From Flavobacterium hiemivividum (GTDB lineage Bacteria > Bacteroidota > Bacteroidia > Flavobacteriales > Flavobacteriaceae): DNA of 64,000 nucleotides. The first letter of the stretch is position 1. Every line of letters starts with the position of its first letter. The notes beneath the pieces are model-generated. The model searched no databases. It saw only the letters and a program-made list of their open reading frames with translations, and had not been told where the DNA came from. This document shows positions 10,003-17,975 of the stretch, one piece after another. The stretch covers positions 234,258 to 298,257 of the forward strand of contig NZ_SMFO01000003.1 of assembly GCF_004349145.1 (NCBI RefSeq), read 5' to 3'. The position numbers were made by a program, and so were the translations under genes.

Positions 10003-11697
10003 TTATATGTTTTCCAGAAAAACAATTAGGTTGTCTTTGTTTTCTAATCCTAATTTTTTTCTTAATCTATGCCTTCCAATTTCTACTGAATTAGCAGAGA
10101 TATTATTAATATTTGCTATTTCTTTAGAACTAAGTTTAAGTTTAACTTGTACCGCTAACTGAATATCTTTATCAGTTAAATTAGGATATTTCTCTTTAAG
10201 TCTAAACAAAAAATCACTTTGCAGGGTTTCTACGTTGGCGTGAAATTGCTGAATATCTTCATTTAAGTCAAATTTAAAAGTGTACTCTTTTATAAGTGTA
10301 TTGATGTCTTGTTTAAGTAAGTTTAAATCGGTAAATTTTAAATTTTTTAATGAATTTGCTAGATCCTTATAAATGTTAGTTCTTTGAGAAATGAATAAAG
10401 CTAGATTTGTAAGTTCCTTCGTTCGAAAATCCAATTTGCGTTCTAAATTCTCCTGTAAGAGAAATTGTGATTTTAGTTTTTCCTTCGAAAGTTTATGATT
10501 TTGTAGATAAATAGCTTTTTTCTTTTTTATATTATTCCACAACGAAGCTATTACTAGAATTGCTATGATTGCCAATAATATAGAACCAATCAACAAGGAT
10601 TTTCTTTTCTGTGATTCCAATTGACGCTGTTGCTCTAATAACTTGATTTCAGATTCGCGTCGTTCTGCCTCATATAGAATTCGCATTTCAGCCAACTTTT
10701 CACTTTTATTGCTTGAGAAAACTTCAGAGTTTCCATTAGTATATTTCATATAAAAATTGAAAGCCTCCTTATAGTTATTTAATGCTAAATAATAATCGGA
10801 CATAATTTTATCATTCTCTAAAAGCAGTTCCTTTTTATTACCCAATGCTTTAATAATAGTCTTAGATTCTTCTAACAATGAGTAGCATTGTTCATAAATT
10901 TTAAGCTTTAAATACACTACTGCAAGTTCATGAAGAATATAAACCTTTTTGTAGTCATATTTAATTTCACTCTCAAGATCCAGAGCAGACTCTAAGAATT
11001 TTTTGGCCAAATTGAGTTCATTTATTTTGCGATAGCAAATGCCCATATTTTTCATGGTTTCTGCGATTCTGTCCTTATTTTTAGAATCTTTTATTAGTTT
11101 TAAAGATTTTTTAAAAAAAAACAATGCCAAATTATAATCGCCTTTGCCATCATGAATTATTCCGATACTGTTATAACTGTATGCAATTCGCTGCTTGTCG
11201 CCTATTTTTTCATGTATGACTAAAGCTTGGGTATGATATTCTAATGCTTTTTCAAAATACCCAATGTCATAATATAACCAGCCAAGTGTACGTAGAGTAA
11301 AGGCGAGATCATAATCGTTTCCAATTACTTTTCGTATTTCTAAGGATCGTAGCCCGTATTGTAAAGCTTTATCATAGATATTATTAAACAAATAACTCTG
11401 ACACAAATTTATTAGTGCTAACCCTTCTTGGTCTTTATTTTTCAACTCACTTGATAAACGTAAAGCTTCCGAGCCATATTTCATTGTTTTATTAGGATCA
11501 ATGACCCAATATATTTCGGCAATTCTATTTAATAATGACAGTTTTTTTTCTCCTACAGATTTCGGCAATATTGTTAACAAACTGTCTAATTCAACCTGTG
11601 AATCACTTGGGTTTTCATCCCATATATTTTTCTGAGATCTGGCTGTGAAACAGACAAATATAAAACTAATAAGTAGGAGATGAGGGAGTTTTTTCAT
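10003..11697 (-). CDS. Membrane-bound TPR protein with C-terminal LuxR-like HTH (transcriptional regulator)
   Basis: This 564-residue protein has a signal peptide (LLISFIFVCFTARSQ), at least six tetratricopeptide repeats in residues 55-330 (for example LGWLYYDIGYFEKALEYHTQAL), a coiled-coil stretch (ERRESEIKLLEQQRQLESQ), one transmembrane helix (LLIGSILLAIIAILVIASLW, about 370-390), a second coiled coil, and a C-terminal helix-turn-helix (LTDKDIQLAVQVKLKLSSKEIANINNIS...RHRLRKKLGL). The layout is that of a one-protein sensor: periplasmic TPR input and cytoplasmic DNA binding. It is transcribed alone, with its own terminator, between two DUF1338 duplicates. Its target is unknown; neighbours suggest the amino-acid catabolic genes, but this is only positional. 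Confidence 0.85.
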   Translation of the reverse strand: MKKLPHLLLISFIFVCFTARSQKNIWDENPSDSQVELDSLLTILPKSVGEKKLSLLNRIAEIYWVIDPNKTMKYGSEALRLSSELKNKDQEGLALINLCQSYLFNNIYDKALQYGLRSLEIRKVIGNDYDLAFTLRTLGWLYYDIGYFEKALEYHTQALVIHEKIGDKQRIAYSYNSIGIIHDGKGDYNLALFFFKKSLKLIKDSKNKDRIAETMKNMGICYRKINELNLAKKFLESALDLESEIKYDYKKVYILHELAVVYLKLKIYEQCYSLLEESKTIIKALGNKKELLLENDKIMSDYYLALNNYKEAFNFYMKYTNGNSEVFSSNKSEKLAEMRILYEAERRESEIKLLEQQRQLESQKRKSLLIGSILLAIIAILVIASLWNNIKKKKAIYLQNHKLSKEKLKSQFLLQENLERKLDFRTKELTNLALFISQRTNIYKDLANSLKNLKFTDLNLLKQDINTLIKEYTFKFDLNEDIQQFHANVETLQSDFLFRLKEKYPNLTDKDIQLAVQVKLKLSSKEIANINNISANSVEIGRHRLRKKLGLENKDNLIVFLENI

Positions 11698-12284
11698 TGC
11701 AAGAAAGTTTTAAAAATAGAGTTATACTCTTTATTATATTGCTTGTAAGGCTTCAAATATCATCATTATTTATGTGTTTAAGTTCAATTGTGTGGACTTA
11801 AGATAAGGTGAAAACCCAATGTTTACTATTATGTTCATTGATACTATTGTAGTTATACTTTATAAGTAGTTCATTTCCTGATGTTTTGTCGAGTAATAAT
11901 GCGGATAAATTTTGTAGAATTTGGTAAAGCGAACTATTGATTTTAAATCTTTTACGATTATAAAAACAAAACAGTAGGATATATCTGCTACATTGATTTG
12001 AATACGAGCAGCATTTTTTGTTGTTCCTCAAAAGGTATTGACTTTTTTACTTAGTTAAATGTCTAATTTTATTAAATTAACTTATGGTATTTTTACGATT
12101 TTGAGCATGCTTTTAGCAATTAAAAACAAGAATTTATCTAATTTTTAATTGCTGAAAAGGCTATACTTCAAGGGTTAAACTCTATTTTGTAGTCGTGTTA
12201 GAATTATTATTTGCTAATTATATTACTAGTTTAATATTATTAGGCGATATTTCTTTTTGACCGTTTTTTTCGAGTTAGACTTAT
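11698..12284. other. 587-bp intergenic interval; partly a diverged duplicate of the ALDH-DUF1338 spacer
   Basis: No convincing gene lies here. The stretch 12126-12205 resembles 8366-8445, the spacer downstream of DUF1338 copy A, including the exact shared words tttatcta and ttttgtagtc at the same relative spacing (offset 3760). This indicates that the duplication that produced the two DUF1338 copies also included downstream DNA. The part adjacent to 11697 should hold the promoter of the TPR regulator; I cannot point to a clear -33/-7 pair. Confidence 0.5.
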
Positions 12285-13100
12285 TTATAAATTGTTTTGC
12301 AATTTTACATCTGTGCTTTCAAAAATTTTATCTGCTGATGAAGCGATAAAACCTTGATATAATTCTCCATTTGGCATAGGGTAGCGAAGTGCGAATTCGT
12401 AATAACAAGATGGAATTTGCATGGTGCCTTCATCAAAATTTACGCTATGTAAATCAGCAAGTGTGCTTGATTGTTCTAATAATTGTGCTGGAGTACCTTT
12501 GATTTTTCCTCCAGAAGAATTTAATTTCCACCCACTATTTTCTAAAAAAGTATTCAACTCCTCTAAACTATTAAAACCTTTTAAAGCATTTGCGTTGATC
12601 GTGAAGTGGTTTGCACGAAATCCATACACATACATCCAAGCAGCATATTCTGACTCTTCCAAAAGCAAATTGTAAACAACTTGGGATTTGGTTTTCCATA
12701 TAGCTCCACTTAATACTAATTCTGGATTATTGAATGTTTCTGCATCACAACTATCTAAAATGTCTTTGACAGTTGACTGTAATTTTGGAGAACATTTCTC
12801 TAATTCTAATTCTGAGATAAAAATTCTTGGAGCATTTTTATCAGTTGAATGCTCATAATGCTTTGCAAATAATTTTTTTGATTCAAAAATATACTCTCCT
12901 TTTTGTTCATATCCAACTTCCAGAAAAAGTCTTTCTAATACATCGATATTAACTCGCTTATCGTTAAATGTGCGAATAGCGACATGGTCATTTTTTATTT
13001 CTTCTCCTTTTTTCTCTAATAAATCATGAATTTTTTTAGCGGATGGTGTAATTTCAGCGTATTGCTCCCACAATTTTGAAAGTAGTTGACTCTTGTTCAT
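12285..13100 (-). CDS. DUF1338 protein, copy B (2-oxoadipate dioxygenase/decarboxylase-like)
   Basis: This is the 271-residue paralogue of copy A, with the same putative metal site (HVAIR near residue 40, RANHFT, CYYEFALRYP). An in-frame ATG lies upstream at 13154, but the start at 13100 (MNKSQLLSKLWEQY) matches copy A (MTTNQLLSKLWEQY), and the longer reading would run through the promoter, so 13100 is chosen. It is divergent from the Lrp-family gene at 13287. Its promoter carries an inverted repeat over a TACATTTG -7 box that copy A lacks, so this copy is probably the regulated one. Two near-identical copies may give dosage or different expression. Confidence 0.88.
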   Translation of the reverse strand: MNKSQLLSKLWEQYAEITPSAKKIHDLLEKKGEEIKNDHVAIRTFNDKRVNIDVLERLFLEVGYEQKGEYIFESKKLFAKHYEHSTDKNAPRIFISELELEKCSPKLQSTVKDILDSCDAETFNNPELVLSGAIWKTKSQVVYNLLLEESEYAAWMYVYGFRANHFTINANALKGFNSLEELNTFLENSGWKLNSSGGKIKGTPAQLLEQSSTLADLHSVNFDEGTMQIPSCYYEFALRYPMPNGELYQGFIASSADKIFESTDVKLQNNL

Positions 13101-13126
13101 TTTTAACAGAATTAATATGTTATATC

Positions 13127-13152
13127 GACACAAATGTAGTGTGATTTGTGTC
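13127..13152 (-). promoter_or_regulatory. Inverted-repeat operator over the -7 box of DUF1338 copy B
   Basis: GACACAAAT (13127-13135) and ATTTGTGTC (13144-13152) form a perfect 9-bp inverted repeat with an 8-bp spacer. On the minus strand the right part reads TACATTTG (13131-13138), matching the Bacteroidota -7 consensus TAnnTTTG, with a GTTG 21 bp upstream as a weak -33 element. It starts 27 bp from the start codon of copy B. A protein bound here would block or shape transcription; the adjacent Lrp-family gene is the obvious candidate. Confidence 0.6.
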
Positions 13153-13247
13153 ACAATGGCAACGATACAATATCATTATTAATAATTAGACATTTTGTGT
13201 CTTTTTTTATGTAGATTTGACATTAAAAAAAATAAATACCGCTGAGT

Positions 13248-13266
13248 AGTTGTCAAAATAACAACT
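13248..13266 (+). promoter_or_regulatory. Small inverted repeat just upstream of the Lrp-family gene
   Basis: AGTTGT (13248-13253) and ACAACT (13261-13266) form a 6-bp inverted repeat with a 7-bp spacer, 21 bp before the ATG of the Lrp-family gene. It could be an autoregulatory site. The arms are short and chance occurrence is possible. Confidence 0.3.
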
Positions 13267-13286
13267 TGGGGAAAAATAATTGTAAG

Positions 13287-13760
13287 ATGACAAATACAAA
13301 ACACAGTGATAGCACGGATTATTTAGATCAAGAGATTGTTAAAAAGCTCGATGAAAATGGTAGAATTCCCTTTTCTGAGATTGCAAAAGAATTAAATATT
13401 TCAAATTCCCTAGTTCATTTACGTGTTCGTAAAATGCAAGAATCTGGAATAATCGCTGGTTTTTCTGTTAAATTAAATGCGAAGCAAAGTGGTTTCGAAA
13501 CCATCACTTACACAGGAATCACCGCCAAAGAAGCGCACTTCTCGTATTCAATTGCTGAACAGTTAAAATTAATTCCAGAGGTTGTAGAATGCCATTGGGT
13601 TTCGGGTAAATATGCGCTCTTTATAAAAATTGTAGCAACAAATAATGATGAGCTTCGAAAAATTTTATACGAAAGAATTCATCAAATTGAAGGCGTGGGC
13701 GGAACAGACTCTTTCTTTTCATTCGGATCCGCCTTTGAAAAAAATCTGCCTTTAAAATAA
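13287..13760 (+). CDS. Lrp/AsnC-family transcriptional regulator
   Basis: This 157-residue protein has an N-terminal winged HTH (LDQEIVKKLDENGRIPFSEIAKELNIS followed by VHLRVRKMQESGII) and a C-terminal RAM/AsnC ligand-binding domain (VVECHWVSGKYALFIKIVA, SFFSFGSAFEK). Members form dimers to octamers that respond to amino acids. A TTG-initiated reading from 13266 adds seven residues but the ATG at 13287 is the likelier start. The gene diverges from DUF1338 copy B, and an inverted repeat lies between them, so local control of the lysine-type catabolic genes is the simplest reading. It converges on nagA. Confidence 0.88.
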   Translation: MTNTKHSDSTDYLDQEIVKKLDENGRIPFSEIAKELNISNSLVHLRVRKMQESGIIAGFSVKLNAKQSGFETITYTGITAKEAHFSYSIAEQLKLIPEVVECHWVSGKYALFIKIVATNNDELRKILYERIHQIEGVGGTDSFFSFGSAFEKNLPLK

Positions 13761-13814
13761 GAGGGTTTGTTTTCGAATGAAGGTGTCATTTTGGTATTAA
13801 AGCGAGCTATCTAT

Positions 13815-14942
13815 TTAGTTAAAGCTGTTGCAATTCAAAGTTTCGACAATGGATAAATCATCATTAAACTGAACAAAACTCGCTGGAAAACCTAGTTTTA
13901 TTTTTCCAATTTCATTTTCCATATTTATGGCTGCAGCAACTCGAGAAGTCGCCATTTTTATGGCTTCATCTGCAGAGACATTTAAATGGTTATAAGCATT
14001 TTGCACCGCTTCTTGCATCGAAATGCTGGCTCCGGCTAGATTGCCTTCTTCATTTCGATAAAAACCATTTTCTAGATGCGCATCAAAATTCTCCCATTTG
14101 AAATTTGAAACTTTCCGACCTAAAAAGGCGGCGTCACTAATCAAGAAAAATTTGTCTTTCTTTAACTTGTACGCCAGTCTTGCTGCTGCGTAATCGCAAT
14201 GTGCTCCATCTAAAATAACTGGAGCATATACAGCATCATTTGCAAAAGTAGCACCTACTAATCCGGGTTCGCGATGGCCAAATTGAGTCATGGCGTTGAA
14301 TAGATGCGTAACAAGTTTGATCCCTTTCGAAAAATAATATTGCGCTTGATCGTAAGTCATAGTAGAATGTCCCGCCGAAATCACAATTCCGCTTTCTAAA
14401 AGCATGTCTAATTGGTCTTCAGTAAAACATTCTGGGGCAATCGTTATAACTTTTATGACGTCTTTCCCATAACGGATGATTTCTTCTAGTTCAGAATTCG
14501 TTGGAGTTCGAACTTGATTCAAGCTATGCGCACCACGTTTTAAAGGGTTTAAAAAAGGTCCTTCTAAATGCATTCCTAATATTCCGTTTTTATGTTTTTC
14601 CTTATAATTGCGGATCGCTTCAATTCCTTGAAGTATGGTTTCATTCGAAGAAGAAATTAAACAAGGCAGAGTATGAGTCGTTCCATATTTCAAACTGGAA
14701 TCATGAATGTCTTGAATCGTGTGCTCATTAGGGAATTGACTAAAATAATACTGCTCGCCACCATTAATTTGAATGTCGATAAAACCAGCAGCAATATGCT
14801 TTCCTTTTAAGTCAATTTCTGGAATATCATTTGGAATTTCTTTTTGAATACTGAGAATAATGTCATTTTCGATAATAATAACACCGTTGTCGATTATATC
14901 ATCTCCAGTATGAATAACTGCATTTATAATTGCTTGTTTCAT
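13815..14942 (-). CDS. nagA: N-acetylglucosamine-6-phosphate deacetylase
   Basis: This 375-residue cytoplasmic amidohydrolase removes acetate from GlcNAc-6-phosphate to give glucosamine-6-phosphate. Visible family blocks are AAGFIDIQINGG, GMHLEGPFLNPLKRGAH (metal Glu), SAGHST, VTHLFNAMTQFGHREPGLVG and FLISDAAF (catalytic Asp). Length is normal. It is the last gene of the sialic-acid/amino-sugar locus, 165 bp after the SGNH-GH20 gene, and would accept the GlcNAc made by the 2-epimerase once phosphorylated. NagB and a GlcNAc kinase are not in the window. Confidence 0.92.
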   Translation of the reverse strand: MKQAIINAVIHTGDDIIDNGVIIIENDIILSIQKEIPNDIPEIDLKGKHIAAGFIDIQINGGEQYYFSQFPNEHTIQDIHDSSLKYGTTHTLPCLISSSNETILQGIEAIRNYKEKHKNGILGMHLEGPFLNPLKRGAHSLNQVRTPTNSELEEIIRYGKDVIKVITIAPECFTEDQLDMLLESGIVISAGHSTMTYDQAQYYFSKGIKLVTHLFNAMTQFGHREPGLVGATFANDAVYAPVILDGAHCDYAAARLAYKLKKDKFFLISDAAFLGRKVSNFKWENFDAHLENGFYRNEEGNLAGASISMQEAVQNAYNHLNVSADEAIKMATSRVAAAINMENEIGKIKLGFPASFVQFNDDLSIVETLNCNSFN

Positions 14943-15107
14943 TTTATAATTCTTTTTTTACGAATTGAATAGATTTTCCTGACTGAAATATAAAAGATTC
15001 ATTTTGTTTTTTTGAACCATATAAGACATTTAAATTTTACATTCTATGAAGTTATAAATTTATGTATGGCTCTGAAAATTGCTTAATTTATAGTATTGTT
15101 TTTATAG

Positions 15108-17711
15108 TTATTCATTTACAGGTACAAAAGTAAACATGTATTTAACCGGATTTTGCCAATTCATTCCTTTAAATGAGCCAACCGGTAATTTTACATTAAC
15201 TGTATTCCATCCTTTTTTTAGAGGAATCAATGTTGGTTCCCTAAATTCATAGCCTTCATCAATTAGCGGTATTTCTAAATTTCCTTTTTGCGCAGGGCGT
15301 TTCCACAGTGGCGGATTGACCAAATGATTATTTACCCAAACTGTGCTATTTAAATTATTCCAAGTACCAGCTGCAGGCGAATCCGTGTTCATCGAGCGGG
15401 ATAGATTATTAAAACCGACCCAAAATTCTTGCTCTTTATCTTCATCGCTCCAAATTTTTGTTTGAGCATACCAAGTCGTATTTTCCTTTGGCTCCTTTAT
15501 AATTCCCGAAATTAGTGGTGCCCACCAATGTCTCATTACTACAGTTCCGCCAATAGCTTTGTACGTTGGTTTTTCTTTGGATGTATTGAATTTTACATTT
15601 TCAGGTAAAAAAGTTTTAGTTAAATTACCTTTGTTATCAAAAGGGCCATAAATGTTCCACGCTAAATCAGCTTGCTTTTGATACGTGAAATCTAATTCTT
15701 TAAAATATTGTTTTTTGTGATCCAACAAACGATTTTCGAACTCAGAAAAAGCAGTAGCTCTTTCAGTTTCTGGTTCGCCAATAGTTGCTGTCCAACCTTC
15801 AGAACCCCCACCTCGCCAGCTGCGTTCTGCAAAAGCCAACATGCCTGGATAAACTGGATTCATTTTCATAACATCATCACCATTTTCTAGCGCTCTATCA
15901 TTCCACACACATACAATTCCGCCTAAAGCATTTTCATTACCTTCAGTTAAATTACATATTTGACGATTGAAAATAGTCACTACACTTTCTAAGGGATCCA
16001 TGTGGTTTAAATACAAATGCCTTGAATCTAGATATTTTATATTTTTGTTTCTACTTACATTCGTAGCGCCTTCCATCCATAGTTGGCGAATTACACTATC
16101 AGTAAAATTTCCGCCAGGTTCCCAGCCAATCACCTTTTTACCTAGACTTTCTGTTAGGGCAATAACTTCGGGTAGAAAATTCTGATTGGTGATTTTTACT
16201 TCATCGGCACCCAAATGCAAATACGGAACATCGTAAGTCGCGCAAAATTCTTTGATTATATTTTTTACAATTTCTAAGCCTTTATCACTTTGCATATCTA
16301 CGCCCATTGCTCTCTTGAATGCAGCACTGTGACCCGGCATATCAATTTCAGGAATTAAGGTGATGTAACGTTCTTTGCAATATGCTATCAATTCTTTTAA
16401 GTCATTTTCTGTGTAATATTCGCCTTTATCGCGAAGCATGAATTCTGGATTTGTTAGCTCCGGATACAACTTACTTTGCAAGCGCCAAGCAATATCTTCG
16501 GTAGGATGAAAATGAAAAATATTCATTTTATAAGCTGCCATGACATCAATCTGTTCTTTTAGCAGTTTCATAGATTGGTAATTTCTACCTACATCGACCA
16601 TAAAGCCACGCCATGCAAATGCAGGCCAGTCTGTGATTTCAGCCGCTTCTACAGCAACATTATCACGCATCAACTGCAGTAAAGTTTGAACTCCGCTATA
16701 AATACCGTTAGACGTATTTGCAGTTAGTATAATTTTATCGGAAGTAGTTTTTAGATTATAGGCTTCTGCAGCATTTAAAGCAGCATTTACATTTCCTAAT
16801 CGAAGGGTAATATAGTTTTCTTTGTTAGGCTTTTTGCTTGTTATTTCGGCGCTTAAACCTTTTTGCTTCATTGCTTTTTGCAATACCAATGCTTCTTTTT
16901 GTAAAGTTGCATTTTCGACAAAAATGGTATTGGTAGCCGTTAAAGGGTAATAGCCATTATTCCAAGTTAGTTGTTGTGGTTTGGGCAGTAAAGCCGCTTT
17001 GGTTTCTAAATGATATACATAAGGATAAACAAGACGTTTCCATAACAAATAACCTTCGCCATTAAGATGTAATCCGTCATTCGTTAGTTGTTTTGCCATT
17101 TTTCCATTCCCATCAGAGAACGCTGTGTATAGGTCAATAAAAGTATAATTGTAATCTTTGGCATTCTGCTTAAGACTAGCATTTAGTGATTTTATTTGTT
17201 CTCCTTTACCAGTGTGACCATCAAATTTTTTATAGACATCATTTACAGGCAAAATACTTTGGATGTATATTTTTGTCGAAGGGCTTTCTTGTTTCAGGAA
17301 TCTAGCAATTTGAATAATGTTTTTAAAAATACTGTCGGTAGCAGTATTTCTTGCCAAATCATTCACTCCAATTAATAAAAAGACCTTCTTTGGTTTACGA
17401 TTAGTTATTTCGTCTAAACGGTTGAGCACTCCGGCTGTAAAATCACCGCTAATTCCGCGATTTTTTATTTGGTTATCCGCAAATAACTCACTCCATTCTG
17501 CACCATCTGATATGCTATTTCCTAAAAAAACAATATCATTTTTCGTCTTAGGCAAAGTCTTAAAATGACTTACCCTTTGATGATAATAAGTCGAAAATAG
17601 ACTTTCAGGAAAGTTGCTCTTTTTGATTTGAGCTTCGATATTAGCTGTAATGAAAAACAGCACTGTAATAATGACAGAATAAGTCCAATTGTATTTTTTA
17701 AAATTGTGCAT
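15108..17711 (-). CDS. SGNH esterase-GH20 beta-N-acetylhexosaminidase fusion
   Basis: This exported 867-residue protein (signal peptide to about residue 27, ANIEAQ) has two enzymes in one chain. Residues 58-235 are an SGNH/GDSL hydrolase: IVFLGNSISDG with nucleophile Ser66, IGVNDLA, and DGLHLNGEGY carrying the Asp-x-x-His. Residues about 245-355 form the GH20b domain and 360-690 the GH20 barrel, with HLGADEV containing the catalytic Asp503-Glu504 pair. A C-terminal region follows. GH20 removes terminal GlcNAc or GalNAc; the esterase may remove O-acetyl groups that block glycan trimming. It lies between sialidase and nagA, fitting stepwise breakdown of sialylated glycans. The esterase substrate is inferred only. 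Confidence 0.9.
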   Translation of the reverse strand: MHNFKKYNWTYSVIITVLFFITANIEAQIKKSNFPESLFSTYYHQRVSHFKTLPKTKNDIVFLGNSISDGAEWSELFADNQIKNRGISGDFTAGVLNRLDEITNRKPKKVFLLIGVNDLARNTATDSIFKNIIQIARFLKQESPSTKIYIQSILPVNDVYKKFDGHTGKGEQIKSLNASLKQNAKDYNYTFIDLYTAFSDGNGKMAKQLTNDGLHLNGEGYLLWKRLVYPYVYHLETKAALLPKPQQLTWNNGYYPLTATNTIFVENATLQKEALVLQKAMKQKGLSAEITSKKPNKENYITLRLGNVNAALNAAEAYNLKTTSDKIILTANTSNGIYSGVQTLLQLMRDNVAVEAAEITDWPAFAWRGFMVDVGRNYQSMKLLKEQIDVMAAYKMNIFHFHPTEDIAWRLQSKLYPELTNPEFMLRDKGEYYTENDLKELIAYCKERYITLIPEIDMPGHSAAFKRAMGVDMQSDKGLEIVKNIIKEFCATYDVPYLHLGADEVKITNQNFLPEVIALTESLGKKVIGWEPGGNFTDSVIRQLWMEGATNVSRNKNIKYLDSRHLYLNHMDPLESVVTIFNRQICNLTEGNENALGGIVCVWNDRALENGDDVMKMNPVYPGMLAFAERSWRGGGSEGWTATIGEPETERATAFSEFENRLLDHKKQYFKELDFTYQKQADLAWNIYGPFDNKGNLTKTFLPENVKFNTSKEKPTYKAIGGTVVMRHWWAPLISGIIKEPKENTTWYAQTKIWSDEDKEQEFWVGFNNLSRSMNTDSPAAGTWNNLNSTVWVNNHLVNPPLWKRPAQKGNLEIPLIDEGYEFREPTLIPLKKGWNTVNVKLPVGSFKGMNWQNPVKYMFTFVPVNE

Positions 17712-17778
17712 GATAGACAGTATTAATAGTAGCTGATTACACGTTAAAAGCTAGTGAATTTGTAATTTCGGTTGTTTT

Positions 17779-17805
17779 CCTGCAAGGTTTTCAAAACCTT
17801 GTAGG
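17779..17805. repeat. 27-bp palindromic element
   Basis: The arms CCTGCAAGGTTTT (17779-17791) and AAAACCTTGTAGG (17793-17805) pair around a single central C with one G-T wobble. It lies in the spacer between the sialidase and SGNH-GH20 genes. Such near-perfect CTGCAAGGTTTT palindromes look like a small dispersed element; it may also end or pause transcription, but no long T run follows. Confidence 0.5.
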
Positions 17806-17934
17806 TATAAATTTCTTCGAACCATACAATAGGGGCTGTTTTTTTTTAATCAAAACTAGTAACAGACAATAGTTACAATTCTTCAAATATAATACCTAAA
17901 GGATCAAAAACGACCTTGCAGAATATTTAGAAAA

Positions 17935-17967
17935 AACCCTCCAAAAATTAAGAATTCTTGGAGGGTT
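17935..17967 (-). terminator. Intrinsic terminator after the sialidase gene
   Basis: AACCCTCCAA (17935-17944) and TTGGAGGGTT (17958-17967) form a perfect 10-bp stem with a 13-nt loop. On the minus strand it is followed by a T run. It lies 9 bp past the sialidase stop, so it ends the sialic-acid transcript before the SGNH-GH20 gene. Confidence 0.8.
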
Positions 17968-17975
17968 AAAATTAA

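Noticed and set aside
11798..12031. Minus-strand 77-codon frame upstream of the TPR regulator
   Set aside because: Cys-rich, no family resemblance, no start signal; overlaps a region resembling a diverged spacer.
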